A stretch of DNA of 64,000 bases from an uncultured Sedimentitalea sp. (GCA_947504115.1 CANNGH010000005.1:186001-250000); one strand, 5' to 3'; counted from the stretch's first letter, positions 34,972 through 44,832 are shown. The notes: a model not told the origin generated them from the letters alone. Numbers and translations: made by a program.

Positions 34972-36276
34972 ATGATCAAGAAGATACTGCTTGCGACATC
35001 GGCGACGCTGGTCGCCGCGCCCGTGGCCGCACAGACCGAGATCGAGTTCTGGCACGCATTTACCGGCCGCCTGGGTGAACTGGTGGCCGAGCAGGTGGAA
35101 ACATTCAACGCGTCGCAATCGGACTACAAGGTCACGGCAACGCACAAGGGCAACTATTCCGAAACGCTGAACGCCGGCATCGCGGCGTTCCGCGCGGGCG
35201 AACAGCCCGACATCCTGATGGTGTTCGAGATCGGCACCGCCACGATGATGGCCGCGAAAGGCGCGGTCAAACCGGTTTACGAGGTGATGGCGGATGCCGG
35301 GGCGGAGTTTGACTCCGACGCCTATATCGGTTCGGTCAAGGGGTATTACACGACCAATGACGGCCAGATGCTGTCGCTGCCGTTCAACGCCTCCACCCCT
35401 GTGCTGTGGGTCAACCGTGATGCACTGTCCGACGCCGGGATCGATCCGGATGTCGATCTGACCACGTGGGAGCAGGTCGGCGATGTGCTGGATCAACTGA
35501 AAGAGGCAGGCCACACATGTCCGCTGACGACCGCATGGCAAAGCTGGGTCCATCTGGAAAACCTCTCGGCCTACCACAACGTGCCGTTCGCGACCCAGGC
35601 CAATGGATTCGCGGGACTGGATACGGAACTGACGCTGAACGGGCCGGTTCAGGTCGCGCATATTCAGGCGATGGGTGACTGGGCGAAGGACGGCAAATTC
35701 GTCTATGCCGGACGGCGCAACGAGGGCGGCGCCAATTTCCGCAGCGGTGAATGTGCCCTGTTTACCGAAAGTTCCGCAGGCTATGCCGGGATCAAGGACG
35801 AGGCCGAGTTCGAGTTCGAGGTTCGCCCCCTGCCCTATTGGAGCAACGTGGACGGCGCTCCGCAGAACACCATCATCGGCGGCGCATCGCTTTGGGTGAT
35901 GGAGGGGCAGACGGACGAGGAATATAAAGGCGTCGCCGAGTTCCTCAATTTCCTCAGCTCGCCCGAGGTTCAGGCCAAGTGGCATCAGGATACCGGCTAT
36001 CTTCCGATCACGCAGGCAGCCGCCGATCTGACCCGCGAACAGGGTTTCTATGAGGAAAACCCCGGCACCGATGTCGCGGTCGAACAGATGACGGCGAATG
36101 AGCCGACCGAGAACTCCAAGGGCATACGGCTGGGATCGTTCGATCAGATCCGCGGCGTCATCGACGAAGAACTGGAAGCGGTCTGGGCCGGCGACAAGGA
36201 CGCCCAAGCCGCGCTGGACAGCGCCGTGACGCGCGGCAACGAATTGCTGCGCCGGTTCGAACAAGCCAACCGCTGA
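34972..36276 (+). CDS. ugpB: Glycerol-3-phosphate-type ABC transporter substrate-binding protein UgpB
   Basis: Periplasmic receptor for sn-glycerol-3-phosphate or a glycerophosphodiester. The 434-residue protein has a signal peptide (LLATSATLVAAPVAAQ) and the UgpB start TEIEFWHAFTGRLGELVAEQVETFNASQSDYKV, QPDILMVFEIGTATMMAAKGAVKP, and the ligand-binding SSAGYAGI and NTIIGGASLWVM. GGGAGGA precedes the ATG. Operon order ugpB-A-E-C matches the E. coli system; ugpQ is not present. The first gene of the transporter; the divergent GMC gene may share its control region. Confidence 0.9.
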   Translation: MIKKILLATSATLVAAPVAAQTEIEFWHAFTGRLGELVAEQVETFNASQSDYKVTATHKGNYSETLNAGIAAFRAGEQPDILMVFEIGTATMMAAKGAVKPVYEVMADAGAEFDSDAYIGSVKGYYTTNDGQMLSLPFNASTPVLWVNRDALSDAGIDPDVDLTTWEQVGDVLDQLKEAGHTCPLTTAWQSWVHLENLSAYHNVPFATQANGFAGLDTELTLNGPVQVAHIQAMGDWAKDGKFVYAGRRNEGGANFRSGECALFTESSAGYAGIKDEAEFEFEVRPLPYWSNVDGAPQNTIIGGASLWVMEGQTDEEYKGVAEFLNFLSSPEVQAKWHQDTGYLPITQAAADLTREQGFYEENPGTDVAVEQMTANEPTENSKGIRLGSFDQIRGVIDEELEAVWAGDKDAQAALDSAVTRGNELLRRFEQANR

Positions 36277-36285
36277 CCAAAGGAC

Positions 36286-36309
36286 GCGCCCCGGCTAAAA
36301 CCGGGGCGC
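36286..36309 (+). promoter_or_regulatory. Hairpin between ugpB and ugpA covering the ugpA ribosome-binding region
   Basis: A perfect 9-bp stem, GCGCCCCGG / CCGGGGCGC, closes a six-base loop CTAAAA. It lies between the ugpB stop and the ugpA start. The right arm holds GGGG, the only purine-rich stretch before ugpA. It could lower ugpA translation relative to ugpB or protect the upstream mRNA. No U-tract follows, so it is not a strong terminator. Confidence 0.7.
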
Positions 36310-36313
36310 ACCC

Positions 36314-37201
36314 GTGTCGATGGAAAAACGTGTCACCTTCAAGGGCATCTGGTTGCCGCTGCTGCTGGTCCTGCCGCAGCTTGTGGTGACGGCCGTCTTT
36401 TTCTTCTATCCGGCGGGACAGGCGATCTGGCAGTCGCTGTTCATCCCCGATCCCTTCGGCCTGTCGATGAAATTCGTCGGGCTGGGGAACTTCGAATATC
36501 TGCTGTCCAACTCCTATTACCGCGCGTCGTTCGTCACGACGGCGGTGTTTTCCACGCTCGTCACATTGGTCTCGATGGGGGTGGCGTTGTATCTGGCCGT
36601 GCTGGCGGATCGTCTGATCAAGGGGTCCGGCATCTATCGCACGCTGCTGATCTGGCCCTATGCGGTGGCGCCCGCCGTCGCCGGTGTGCTCTGGCTGTTC
36701 ATGTTCAACACGCGGGTCGGGGTTGTCACCTGGTATCTGGGGCTGCTCGGCTATGACTGGAACCACGTCCTGAACGGGAACGAGGCGATGGGCCTTGTCG
36801 TCGTCGCCTCGGCCTGGGGGCGGATCAGCTATAACTTCCTGTTCTTCCTTGCCGGGCTTCAGGCGATTCCGCGCAGCGTGATCGAGGCGGCGGCGATCGA
36901 CGGCGCACGGTTCTGGACACGGTTCCGCACCATCGTCTGGCCGCTGCTGTCGCCGACCACGTTCTTTCTGCTGGTGGTCAACATCGTCTATGCATTCTTC
37001 GAGACCTTCGGCGTCATTCACACGATCACCGGCGGCGGGCCGCAGCAGGCAACGACGATCCTGGTCTACAAGGTCTATTCCGACGGCTTCGTCGGTCAGG
37101 ATCTGGGCTCGTCCGCCGCGCAATCGGTCATCCTGCTGTTCATCGTGGGGCTGCTGACCGTGGTTCAGTTCCGGTTCATCGAGCGGAGGGTGCATTATTG
37201 A
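36314..37201 (+). CDS. ugpA: Glycerol-3-phosphate ABC transporter permease UgpA
   Basis: Inner-membrane permease with six hydrophobic segments (about 15-35, 75-95, 110-130, 160-180, 205-225, 260-280) and the EAA loop [30 protein letters not shown]. The protein is 295 residues, as in E. coli. Start either GTG at 36314 or ATG at 36320; the GGGG inside the hairpin is seven bases from the GTG and is closer to normal spacing. The stop overlaps the TTG start of ugpE. Confidence 0.9.
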   Translation: MSMEKRVTFKGIWLPLLLVLPQLVVTAVFFFYPAGQAIWQSLFIPDPFGLSMKFVGLGNFEYLLSNSYYRASFVTTAVFSTLVTLVSMGVALYLAVLADRLIKGSGIYRTLLIWPYAVAPAVAGVLWLFMFNTRVGVVTWYLGLLGYDWNHVLNGNEAMGLVVVASAWGRISYNFLFFLAGLQAIPRSVIEAAAIDGARFWTRFRTIVWPLLSPTTFFLLVVNIVYAFFETFGVIHTITGGGPQQATTILVYKVYSDGFVGQDLGSSAAQSVILLFIVGLLTVVQFRFIERRVHY

Positions 37202-38103
37202 CCGCCCGCGATCCGCTCGCCGCCGCCACACCCCCCGTCAAATCCGGGCGCACACCCGCCCCGGGCATGGTCGAACGGCGCGGTTCGGGCTATTGGCTGA
37301 CCCATCTGGGACTGATCATCGGATTGCTGTTCGTCTTCTTCCCGATCTGGCTGGCCTTCGTCGCCTCGACCGTCTCGCAGCCCGAGATCGTGCGCCCGCC
37401 GATGCCGCTGCTGCCGGGGGACCGATTTTTCGACAATTACCGCAAGGCGCTGGTTTCGGGCATCAACGCGCCTGTGGCGCTGATGATGCTGAATTCGCTG
37501 ATCATGGCGATGGGGATCACATTGGGCAAGATCGCGATTTCGCTGTTGTCGGCCTTTGCCATCGTCTATTTCCGCTTTCCTCTGCGGCGGGTGTTCTTCT
37601 GGCTGATCTTCCTCACGCTGATGCTGCCGGTCGAGGTGCGGATCGTGCCCACCTACGAGGTCGTGGCCGGTTTCGGCATGCTCAACAGTTATTCTGGCCT
37701 GATCTTTCCGCTGATCGCCAGCGCCACGGCCACCTTCCTGTTCCGCCAGTTCTTCATGACGGTGCCGGATGAACTGGCCGAGGCCGCCCGCGTCGATGGC
37801 GCGCGCCCGATGCGGTTCTTTTGGGACATCCTGCTGCCGATGAGCCGCACCAACATCGCCGCCCTGTTCGTGATCCTGTTCATCTATGGCTGGAACCAGT
37901 ATCTCTGGCCGCTGCTGATCACCACCGACCCGTCGATGAACACCATCGTCATGGGCATCAAGCAGATGTTCCCCGCGGGCGACGACACCGCCGACTGGCC
38001 GGTGATCATGGCGACATCCATCCTTGCGATGATCCCGCCGGTGATCGTCGTGATCAGCATGCAAAAGCTGTTCATCCGCGGCCTTGTAGACAGCGAGAAG
38101 TAA
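37198..38103 (+). CDS. ugpE: Glycerol-3-phosphate ABC transporter permease UgpE
   Basis: Second permease, 301 residues, with about six membrane segments and the EAA motif [46 protein letters not shown] and [13 protein letters not shown] match UgpE closely. The start is TTG at 37198 overlapping the ugpA stop (TTGA). A 25-residue N-terminal extension before the first membrane segment is longer than in E. coli. The stop is followed after two bases by ugpC. Confidence 0.9.
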   Translation: MTARDPLAAATPPVKSGRTPAPGMVERRGSGYWLTHLGLIIGLLFVFFPIWLAFVASTVSQPEIVRPPMPLLPGDRFFDNYRKALVSGINAPVALMMLNSLIMAMGITLGKIAISLLSAFAIVYFRFPLRRVFFWLIFLTLMLPVEVRIVPTYEVVAGFGMLNSYSGLIFPLIASATATFLFRQFFMTVPDELAEAARVDGARPMRFFWDILLPMSRTNIAALFVILFIYGWNQYLWPLLITTDPSMNTIVMGIKQMFPAGDDTADWPVIMATSILAMIPPVIVVISMQKLFIRGLVDSEK

Positions 38104-38105
38104 TC

Positions 38106-39092
38106 ATGGCGACCGTCAGTCTGGACAATATCAGGAAGACCTTCAGCAAGACCGAGGTGATCCACGGCATCGACATCGACATCGCCGATGGCGAATTCAT
38201 CGTGATTGTGGGCCCGTCGGGCTGCGGCAAATCCACCCTGCTGCGGATGGTGGCGGGGCTGGAAACCGTCACGTCGGGCGAGGTGCGCATCGGCGGCCAG
38301 CGCGTGAACGAGCGCGAGCCGATGGACCGCGACATCGCGATGGTGTTCCAGAACTACGCGCTTTATCCGCATATGTCGGTCTTCGACAACATGGCCTACG
38401 GGCTGAAGATCGCGGGCAGATCGAAGGCCGAGATCGCCGAGCGTGTCGCCGAGGCGGCCAAGCTGCTGCAGCTCGAACCCTATCTCAAACGCCGCCCCCG
38501 CGAATTGTCGGGCGGGCAACGTCAGCGCGTTGCCATGGGCCGCGCCATTGTGCGCAAGCCGTCGGTGTTCCTGTTCGATGAGCCGCTGTCGAACCTTGAC
38601 GCCAAGCTGCGCGTGCAGATGCGGCTGGAGATCAAGCAGCTTCAGCGGCGTCTGGGCGTCACCGCGCTTTACGTCACGCACGATCAGGTCGAGGCTATGA
38701 CGCTGGCGGACCGCATGATCGTGATGAACGACGGGCGCGCCGACCAGATCGGCGCGCCGCTGGAGGTCTATGCCAATCCGCGAACCAGATTCGTGGCCGG
38801 GTTCATCGGATCGCCCCCGATGAATTTTCTCGACGCCGGACTGGTGAACGAGCCGGCGAGCGAGGCGGCGACATTGGGCATCCGCCCCGAACACTTGCAG
38901 ATCACGACCGGAGAGGCGCGCACCGGCGGCATCGTGCTCTATACCGAGGCGTTGGGCGCAGAAACCCTCGTGCATGTGAAACTGCCCGACGGCGCGATGG
39001 TCACGGTGCGCCAGGACTCGACCGCCGCCTTGCCCGAGGAGGGAAGCGCCGTCGGTCTGACATGGTCGGACAGCGACCAGGTTTTCTTTTGA
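38106..39092 (+). CDS. ugpC: Glycerol-3-phosphate ABC transporter ATP-binding protein UgpC
   Basis: MalK-type ATPase of the importer, 328 residues. Walker [13 protein letters not shown], signature [15 protein letters not shown], Walker [16 protein letters not shown], and switch His in [15 protein letters not shown] are all normal. The C-terminal OB-fold regulatory part runs from [13 protein letters not shown] to the end, somewhat shorter than in E. coli UgpC (356). It may therefore lack some of the regulatory surface that binds PhoU or signals phosphate state; inference only. Confidence 0.9.
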   Translation: MATVSLDNIRKTFSKTEVIHGIDIDIADGEFIVIVGPSGCGKSTLLRMVAGLETVTSGEVRIGGQRVNEREPMDRDIAMVFQNYALYPHMSVFDNMAYGLKIAGRSKAEIAERVAEAAKLLQLEPYLKRRPRELSGGQRQRVAMGRAIVRKPSVFLFDEPLSNLDAKLRVQMRLEIKQLQRRLGVTALYVTHDQVEAMTLADRMIVMNDGRADQIGAPLEVYANPRTRFVAGFIGSPPMNFLDAGLVNEPASEAATLGIRPEHLQITTGEARTGGIVLYTEALGAETLVHVKLPDGAMVTVRQDSTAALPEEGSAVGLTWSDSDQVFF

Positions 39093-39098
39093 CCGGCC

Positions 39099-39112
39099 CC
39101 GACGATCGTCGG
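39099..39112. other. Perfect 14-bp palindrome after ugpC
   Basis: CCGACGATCGTCGG at 39099-39112 starts seven bases after the ugpC stop. It is a perfect palindrome without loop or U-tract. A terminator part or protein-binding site is possible. Nothing in the following 228 bases supports a gene. Confidence 0.5.
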
Positions 39113-39340
39113 CCAGAGATATTTGGCTTTCCGACACGACACCACACCAAATGTCCTGTCAGACGGAAAACATACCCTCGCGTTTCATGCAGCGCGGACA
39201 GGAACGCGCCTGAATAATCAATATTGCGCGGTACGCGAATGACGTTTAGATGCGTTCGCATCAGCCGCACGTTGTAAAGGTCATGAGGGAAATGCCCTTT
39301 TGCGTGCAGGTCGTATGGTCAGGTTTCAGGAGGCAGTCGC

Positions 39341-39682
39341 GTGTTCACACCCGTTAAAATCAGCGCTAACAGGATGTCAAAGTGTGCCATATTGGCACTC
39401 ATTGCACTGAGTGCCTGTACTACCCCAGAGGAGGACCGTGCGCAGAGTTTCGTAGGTACTCAAAATGGCCAGTCTGTCCATGCGTTCAAAGCCGAAACTG
39501 CAGGATTCATGATGGAAAAGAAACTGGATGCGAATATCCGCGCGAGGGCGACGCGTATTTGTCCAGCCGGATATTCCGAAGTTTCGCGCACCGGCGCCGG
39601 AACGAACCTGAGATACCTCAACGGTGTTCCCGTGACGTATTTCCTCTACGATGTCACCATCCACTGCCCGATCGCTCAGTAA
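39341..39682 (+). CDS. Small lipoprotein, paralogue of the next gene (unknown function)
   Basis: The 113-residue protein begins at GTG (AGGAGG lies eight bases upstream) and has a lipoprotein signal ending LIALSAC with the acylated cysteine about residue 26. The rest is mainly beta-rich, with two further cysteines in RARATRICPAGYSEVSRTG and YDVTIHCPIAQ that probably form a disulfide. It resembles the next protein in the CP-x-G-Y block and the ...LNGVPVTY...TIHC end. No recognised domain. The region is lower in GC than its surroundings. Transcription could continue into the second gene across 27 bases. Confidence 0.7.
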   Translation: MFTPVKISANRMSKCAILALIALSACTTPEEDRAQSFVGTQNGQSVHAFKAETAGFMMEKKLDANIRARATRICPAGYSEVSRTGAGTNLRYLNGVPVTYFLYDVTIHCPIAQ

Positions 39683-39709
39683 CTCGAACACCCCTTTGAG
39701 GTTAAGGAT

Positions 39710-40057
39710 TTGCGTAATAAACTGTCATGCTTCGCTTTGCTTTCCACTGTCATTCTGACTGGCTGTATGGGGTCGACGCCGCCTGCGCCGGCCGGAATGG
39801 TTGACGGAAAACCATCATTTCAAATCTATACCAGCATGCAGACCGGCGCCAATATGAGCCCGGAAGATGTGGCAAAGAACGCGAAAAGGCTCGAAGGGCC
39901 ACAAAGGGGCGGCCTGGCAGAGCGTGCCAATGCGCAATGTCCGGGCGGGTATGACATCGTTGGTCGCAGTGCGCCCGACTACGGCTATGGGCAGACGCTC
40001 GCGAATGGCATGGTCACGTACAAATTGTCCCAAGTGTTCACGATCGTTTGCCGTTAA
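39710..40057 (+). CDS. Small lipoprotein, paralogue of the preceding gene (unknown function)
   Basis: The 115-residue protein starts at TTG (GAGG at 39698-39701, eight bases before). The signal ends VILTGC, with the acylated cysteine about residue 19. Two more cysteines are conserved with the neighbour: ANAQCPGGYDIVGRS and VFTIVCR at the end. The shared pattern is R-A-x-x-x-C-P-x-G-Y-x-x-V-x-R ... L-x-N-G-x-x-V-T-Y ... T-I-x-C. This is a tandem duplication. Outer-membrane or periplasmic location is likely. No function can be assigned. Confidence 0.7.
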   Translation: MRNKLSCFALLSTVILTGCMGSTPPAPAGMVDGKPSFQIYTSMQTGANMSPEDVAKNAKRLEGPQRGGLAERANAQCPGGYDIVGRSAPDYGYGQTLANGMVTYKLSQVFTIVCR

Positions 40058-40223
40058 GGCAGGGTCTACCGAACGGTACGCTGTCATCGTCCATGGTCGA
40101 CATGCTGTATCGTCGTGACGTAGCATGTCCCGCGCGTCTGCCATGCTGCCGCCGAAGTGAGCCGTGGAATAATGCGTCAAAGGCAGGTTTGTCCGCACTG
40201 CCGACCTTGGCCCGAACCGGGCG

Positions 40224-40463
40224 TCAGAAGACCTTGAACGTGATCGTCGTCAGCGAGCGTTCGATGCCGGGAATGTCCAGCAGATGATCGTTGATATACT
40301 TGCCGACATCCTCCTGCGGCGGGATGTAAAGCTTCATCAGCAGGTCGTAATCGCCGCTGGTCGAATACAGTTCGGAATGGATTTCGCGCAGGGCGATATC
40401 CTCGGCCACCTTGTAGGTGGTGCCGGGTTTGCAGCGGATCTGGATGAAAACGCAGGTGGTCAT
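40224..40463 (-). CDS. Stand-alone Lrp/AsnC ligand-binding (RAM) domain protein
   Basis: The 79-residue protein is only the C-terminal effector domain of Lrp/AsnC regulators: TCVFIQIRCKPGTTYKVAEDIALREIHSELYSTSGDYDLLMKLYI and the DIPGIERSLTTITFKVF end. There is no HTH. GGAGG lies eight bases upstream of the ATG at 40463. Stand-alone RAM proteins are known to form oligomers that bind amino acids. It lies alone, convergent with the second lipoprotein gene. Ligand unknown. Confidence 0.85.
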   Translation of the reverse strand: MTTCVFIQIRCKPGTTYKVAEDIALREIHSELYSTSGDYDLLMKLYIPPQEDVGKYINDHLLDIPGIERSLTTITFKVF

Positions 40464-40529
40464 GGGCCGGGCCTCCGGATCGGGTCGGCGCCAAGCTGAC
40501 ATGCGCGCGCGGCGCGTGCAATCCCCTGT

Positions 40530-42332
40530 CTATTCCGCCGCCGCGGCGATGGCCGCCTCGACATCGACGATCCGTTCACCCAGACGCATGGCGTCCACCA
40601 CATCGTCGGGGTCGCCCGCTCTGACCACGTCGTCCAGAACCAGCTGGTTCAGGGCGCACCACATCGGATAATTGACGTATCCGCCATGCTCGCGCACCGC
40701 GTTGTCCATCGCGCGCACGTTCCAGAACGGGCTGCGCCCCGACACCACCGACCAGCGCCCCGGCTGATTGCGCAGGTTCTGGCTGTGACGCCACTGCACC
40801 GAGGCGGGATTGTATCCGCGCGCGATATTTTCCGCCGCCTTGAGCCGCTGCTCGGCATCTTCCGGGGCAAGGCCATAATCCCAGGCATCGCCATAGGCCC
40901 ACCCCTGCGCGATCTGATCCTGGCGGACCGCATAAAGCCACCCGCTCGCCGGATCGCACCAGGATTCCACCGGTTTCACGCTCAGCCAATAGGCGGCGCG
41001 GCGTCCGGTGCCGCGGTTGACGCTCAACTCGTGCGAGGTGCCGATGGCGGGACTTTCCAGCTGGCTGGCTGTCGCGTAGCGCGGAAACAGATGGCCTATG
41101 GCGTGCCGGCCCTCGGGGGTGCGCTCCCCGGCAAGAGCGGTCGCCAGCGGGAACAGCGTGCCGGTCGCCGTGTCATATGCGACCTTGCGTCCGCCGGTTT
41201 CGAACCCGGCCCAGTTGTCCGTTGCGGTGATCGACAGGTAGACCGGTCGCTGATCCAGCGGAAACATCGTGCGCCAGGGCTGCAACCGCGCCCAAAGCGG
41301 CTCGTCCAGCCCGTCATCTGTCTGCGCGGTCAATTGGTTGTCGGCCCGCGCCAATCCGACCTTGCCGCGCATCTCCTGTTGAATCCTCGTCCATTTGCGC
41401 GCCTCGGCGGCGGGGTTGATCAGCACCACCAGATCGCCCAGCGGCGGTGCCATAGCGCGCGGCTGCTGACCCCTGCCGGCGACCGGATAGGCCTTGACTG
41501 CGGCAAGGGCGCGAAGCTCCATCAGGTCGGCCAGCATGTTGCCGCCCAGCGAATGGCCGAAGATCAGGAACTTGTCCGCCTCCGCACGCCCCGGCGCAAG
41601 ACGCAGTTGCGCCTGTATGTTGTCCAGCACCTGCCCCAGCACCATGCTCAGGCTTTCACTTTGCCGCTTTCGGTCCCACAGGGTCGGCGCGGCAATCAGT
41701 GCCAGCGGGTTCAGCCCGCCATCGGCGGCCAGCACCGGTTCGGCAAAGCTGCGCCCGCGCCATGCAACGAAGACGCCGGTCAGGGCAGCATCGCAATAGG
41801 TGCCGCCGAGCACGCAGCGCGTGTTCAGCGCCGAACGGGCATAACCCAGCAATGTGCGGAACTTGCGAAGATCGTTGTCACCCAGCGCCGCATCGTGCCG
41901 CCAGCCATGCACGAAGGCGATCACATAGTTCTGCCGCCCTTGCGCCGATTGTCTTTGCAGATGCGCCCGAAGCGCGGTCAGTTGCGCAGGCTGCTGCAAC
42001 CGCCCGCGATCCGACATTTCGATGAAACTCAGCGCATAGGTATCCCCGCCGCGCAGATCCCTGCCCTCGCTCCGGGCGACCTCGGCCCAGGTCTTGTCCT
42101 GTCCCGGCGCGGCGGCGAACAAGGCCTCGTCATCGACGGAGGGCAGGCGATGATGCTGCAGAAAGCAGCGCGCGGGGTTTTCGCGCCGCCGCAGCGCTTC
42201 GCGATTAGTGCGGCCCAGCTTCTGTTCGGACCGGCATAGCGCGGCGTCGGGCGGCAGGTCGCGATGCACGACATCCGTTCGGGTGCAGGACAATCCGACA
42301 AGGCAGGAGACAAGCAGAAAAACGAATCGCAT
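40530..42332 (-). CDS. Large alpha/beta-hydrolase lipoprotein
   Basis: The 600-residue protein has a lipoprotein signal (VFLLVSCLVGLSC, lipid cysteine about residue 16). A nucleophile elbow IFGHSLGGNMLADLM follows an oxyanion-type strand NYVIAFVHGWRHDAALGDND, so an alpha/beta-hydrolase core lies around residues 120-330; the rest of the protein is not recognised. The region after residue 400 has several tryptophans (VKPVESWCDPASGWLY). Family may be near DUF900-type hydrolases with a HGWxH motif. ATG at 42332 starts the signal. Monocistronic and divergent from hisB. Substrate unknown. Confidence 0.72.
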   Translation of the reverse strand: MRFVFLLVSCLVGLSCTRTDVVHRDLPPDAALCRSEQKLGRTNREALRRRENPARCFLQHHRLPSVDDEALFAAAPGQDKTWAEVARSEGRDLRGGDTYALSFIEMSDRGRLQQPAQLTALRAHLQRQSAQGRQNYVIAFVHGWRHDAALGDNDLRKFRTLLGYARSALNTRCVLGGTYCDAALTGVFVAWRGRSFAEPVLAADGGLNPLALIAAPTLWDRKRQSESLSMVLGQVLDNIQAQLRLAPGRAEADKFLIFGHSLGGNMLADLMELRALAAVKAYPVAGRGQQPRAMAPPLGDLVVLINPAAEARKWTRIQQEMRGKVGLARADNQLTAQTDDGLDEPLWARLQPWRTMFPLDQRPVYLSITATDNWAGFETGGRKVAYDTATGTLFPLATALAGERTPEGRHAIGHLFPRYATASQLESPAIGTSHELSVNRGTGRRAAYWLSVKPVESWCDPASGWLYAVRQDQIAQGWAYGDAWDYGLAPEDAEQRLKAAENIARGYNPASVQWRHSQNLRNQPGRWSVVSGRSPFWNVRAMDNAVREHGGYVNYPMWCALNQLVLDDVVRAGDPDDVVDAMRLGERIVDVEAAIAAAAE

Positions 42333-42472
42333 CCGACAAATCCCGACCATCAATGCGCAAAGCCTAACCCGGAGCGGCGGATTTCCAAAACGCTCCGTGC
42401 GCGGTCAAACCGACTGGAAAGCGCGGCGACGCGCGCCTATAAGCGGCGCGAACAGACAGGAAAGGGCCGCAA

Positions 42473-43060
42473 ATGCGCTCCAGCCAGATTGCCCGCAAGA
42501 CCGCCGAGACCGATATCACGGTCGAGATCAACCTCGACGGGACCGGCAGCTATGACAACGACACCGGCATCGGATTCTTCGATCACATGCTGGACCAGCT
42601 GGCCCGCCATTCGCTGATCGACATGAAGGTCCGCACCAAGGGCGATTTGCATATCGACGATCACCACGCGGTCGAGGATACCGGCATTGCGCTCGGGCAG
42701 GCACTGGCCAAGGCGCTGGGCGACAAGCGCGGGATCAACCGCTATGGCGCGTGCCTGCTGCCGATGGACGACGCGCTGGTGCGTTGTGCGCTGGACCTGT
42801 CGGGGCGGCCTTATTTCGTGTGGAACGTGGATCTTCCGACGCAGAAGATCGGCACGTTCGATAGCGAATTGGTGCGCGAGTTCTTTCAGGCCTTTTCGAC
42901 CCATGGCGGCATCACCCTGCATCTGGACGCGCTGCATGGCTTCAACAGTCACCACATCGCCGAGGCGGCGTTCAAGTCGGTGGCCCGTGCGCTGCGCGTC
43001 GCGGTCGAGACCGATCCGCGCAAATCCGATGCGGTGCCATCGACGAAAGGCGCGTTATAG
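42473..43060 (+). CDS. hisB: Imidazoleglycerol-phosphate dehydratase HisB
   Basis: HisB dehydrates imidazole glycerol phosphate in histidine synthesis. The 195-residue monofunctional protein has the manganese-binding repeats [45 protein letters not shown] and [14 protein letters not shown]. The phosphatase half of the enterobacterial fusion is absent, as in other alphaproteobacteria. It begins a run hisB-hisH-hisA that continues as hisF-hisE after a small antisense gene. hisH starts four bases after its stop. Confidence 0.96.
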   Translation: MRSSQIARKTAETDITVEINLDGTGSYDNDTGIGFFDHMLDQLARHSLIDMKVRTKGDLHIDDHHAVEDTGIALGQALAKALGDKRGINRYGACLLPMDDALVRCALDLSGRPYFVWNVDLPTQKIGTFDSELVREFFQAFSTHGGITLHLDALHGFNSHHIAEAAFKSVARALRVAVETDPRKSDAVPSTKGAL

Positions 43061-43064
43061 GCGG

Positions 43065-43703
43065 ATGCTGACGGCAATCATCGATTACGAAAGCGGCAAT
43101 CTCCATTCTGCGGAAAAGGCGTTCCAGCGCATGGCGCGCGAGGTCGGCGGTGGCACCGTTGTCGTGACCGGCGATGCCGATGTGGTGGCGCGCGCCGACC
43201 GGATCGTGCTGCCCGGCGACGGTGCCTTTCCCGCCTGCGCCGCCGCCTTGCGCGGGCAATCGGGCCTGTTCGACGCGCTGCGCGAGGCGGTGGAGCAACG
43301 CGCCCGCCCGTTTCTGGGTATTTGCGTGGGTATGCAACTCATGGCCGAATGGGGCCGCGAGTACAGCGACACGCCCGGCCTTGGCTGGATCGGCGGCGAG
43401 GTGGTGCGCATAACGCCCGACGATCCGGCGCTGAAGGTGCCGCATATGGGCTGGAACGATCTGGTGATCGATTACCCCCATCCCGTGTTCGACGGGATAG
43501 AAACCGGCGATCACGCCTATTTCGTCCATTCCTACCAATTCGACGTGAGCGACCCGGCGCAGCGTCTGGCGCATGTCGAATACGGCGGCGATGTGACGGC
43601 AGTGATCGGGCGCGGCACCATGCTGGGCATGCAGTTCCACCCCGAGAAAAGCCAGTCCGTCGGCTTACGCATGATCGCCAATTTCCTGCGCTGGACGCCC
43701 TGA
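43065..43703 (+). CDS. hisH: Imidazole glycerol phosphate synthase, glutaminase subunit HisH
   Basis: Supplies ammonia to HisF. The 212-residue protein shows [16 protein letters not shown], the nucleophile in [11 protein letters not shown] and the catalytic His-Glu in [16 protein letters not shown], a complete triad. [16 protein letters not shown]-type sequence [16 protein letters not shown] forms the oxyanion strand. ATG at 43065, four bases from hisB, is required by the conserved N terminus. hisA follows after 95 bases. Confidence 0.95.
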   Translation: MLTAIIDYESGNLHSAEKAFQRMAREVGGGTVVVTGDADVVARADRIVLPGDGAFPACAAALRGQSGLFDALREAVEQRARPFLGICVGMQLMAEWGREYSDTPGLGWIGGEVVRITPDDPALKVPHMGWNDLVIDYPHPVFDGIETGDHAYFVHSYQFDVSDPAQRLAHVEYGGDVTAVIGRGTMLGMQFHPEKSQSVGLRMIANFLRWTP

Positions 43704-43798
43704 AACGGCACGGGCTTTGCCTCCCGGCGATCCACATTGCATGTCGCCCGCCCCTCGTGCCATATCGCGGCGAAATCGACATGCGAAAGGTCCGTGCA

Positions 43799-44521
43799 AT
43801 GATCCTCTACCCCGCGATCGACCTCAAGGACGGGCAGGCCGTGCGCCTTGTGCAGGGCGAGATGGAGCGCGCCACGGTGTTCAACGACGACCCGGCGTCG
43901 CAGGCCCGCGAATTCGTGGATGCGGGATGCGAATGGCTGCATCTGGTGGACCTGAACGGCGCCTTTGCCGGCGCGCCGGTCAACGCCGCGCCGGTCGAGG
44001 CTATCCTTGCCGCCTGCAAGGTTCCCGCGCAACTGGGCGGTGGTATCCGCGACATGAAAACCATCGAGACGTGGATCGGCAAGGGCCTGGCGCGTGTCAT
44101 CCTGGGCACGGTCGCGGTCGAAGACCCCGATCTGGTGCGGCAGGCGGCGCGCGAATTTCCGGGGCGGGTCGCGGTCGGCATAGATGCACGCGGCGGGCGT
44201 GTGGCGACCAAGGGTTGGGCCGAGGAGACTGATGTCGATGCGACCGACCTCGCGAAATCCTACGAGGATGCGGGCGTCGCGGCGATCATCTACACCGACA
44301 TCATGCGCGATGGCGCGATGAAGGGGCCGAACGTGCAGGCCACCGCCGATCTGGCGCGCGCCGTGTCGATCCCGGTGATCGCGTCGGGCGGGGTATCCTC
44401 GCTGGATGACCTGATCGCGCTGCGCGATTGCGGCGTGGCGCTGAACGGCGCGATCTCGGGCCGGGCGCTTTACGACGGCGCGCTCGACCTGCGCGAGGCG
44501 CTGGAGGTGCTGAAAGGTTAG
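43799..44521 (+). CDS. hisA: ProFAR isomerase HisA
   Basis: HisA isomerises ProFAR to PRFAR in histidine synthesis. The 240-residue TIM barrel has the catalytic aspartates in [17 protein letters not shown] (first) and [15 protein letters not shown] (second), and phosphate loops [12 protein letters not shown] and [15 protein letters not shown]. The ATG at 43799 has AAAGG eight bases upstream, whereas an in-frame ATG at 43781 does not. Its stop overlaps the antisense small gene by four bases. Confidence 0.95.
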   Translation: MILYPAIDLKDGQAVRLVQGEMERATVFNDDPASQAREFVDAGCEWLHLVDLNGAFAGAPVNAAPVEAILAACKVPAQLGGGIRDMKTIETWIGKGLARVILGTVAVEDPDLVRQAAREFPGRVAVGIDARGGRVATKGWAEETDVDATDLAKSYEDAGVAAIIYTDIMRDGAMKGPNVQATADLARAVSIPVIASGGVSSLDDLIALRDCGVALNGAISGRALYDGALDLREALEVLKG

Positions 44522-44832
44522 GCCGCCATCGGCGCGGGGATCTGCGACGCCTCGGCAAGCCGGAAACCGATCCAGACCTCGCCGCTTTCGTCCTCGGCCA
44601 CGATGCTTTCCAGCATCGGGTCCGCCGGGCGGTTACGGAACACGATCCGTTCCTGCCGCAGACGCGGATCGCTTGCGTCATGTTCCAGAATTTCGGCGCC
44701 GAGATCGGCAAGAACGCCCGAGATCAACAGCCCGCTGCGGTGGACATCGCAATCCGATGTCACCGCCTCGAAACGGGCGGCGGCGGGGTTGGCCAGAACG
44801 GCCAGAACGGTGTCGGTGATCAGGTCTTTCAT
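44518..44832 (-). CDS. Unknown small protein, antisense between hisA and hisF
   Basis: The 104-residue protein ([26 protein letters not shown]...) is not recognised. It has no signal peptide or membrane segment. It is rich in acidic residues and ends [42 protein letters not shown] could be a beta-rich core. GGAG lies seven bases before the ATG. It overlaps the hisA end by four bases and is convergent with it, splitting the his genes. Small-protein coding is supported by the RBS and its length, but not by any family I know. Confidence 0.65.
   Translation of the reverse strand: MKDLITDTVLAVLANPAAARFEAVTSDCDVHRSGLLISGVLADLGAEILEHDASDPRLRQERIVFRNRPADPMLESIVAEDESGEVWIGFRLAEASQIPAPMAA

Noticed and set aside
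39113-39130. GATATTTGGC-type core near ugpC and a GATATTTGTG core at 8211 resembling the 34-base repeat
   Set aside because: Only about nine bases are shared with the repeat. Not enough to call further copies.
40224-40463. Truncated Lrp regulator pseudogene
   Set aside because: The gene has its own RBS and ATG and a normal length for stand-alone RAM proteins, so it looks intact.
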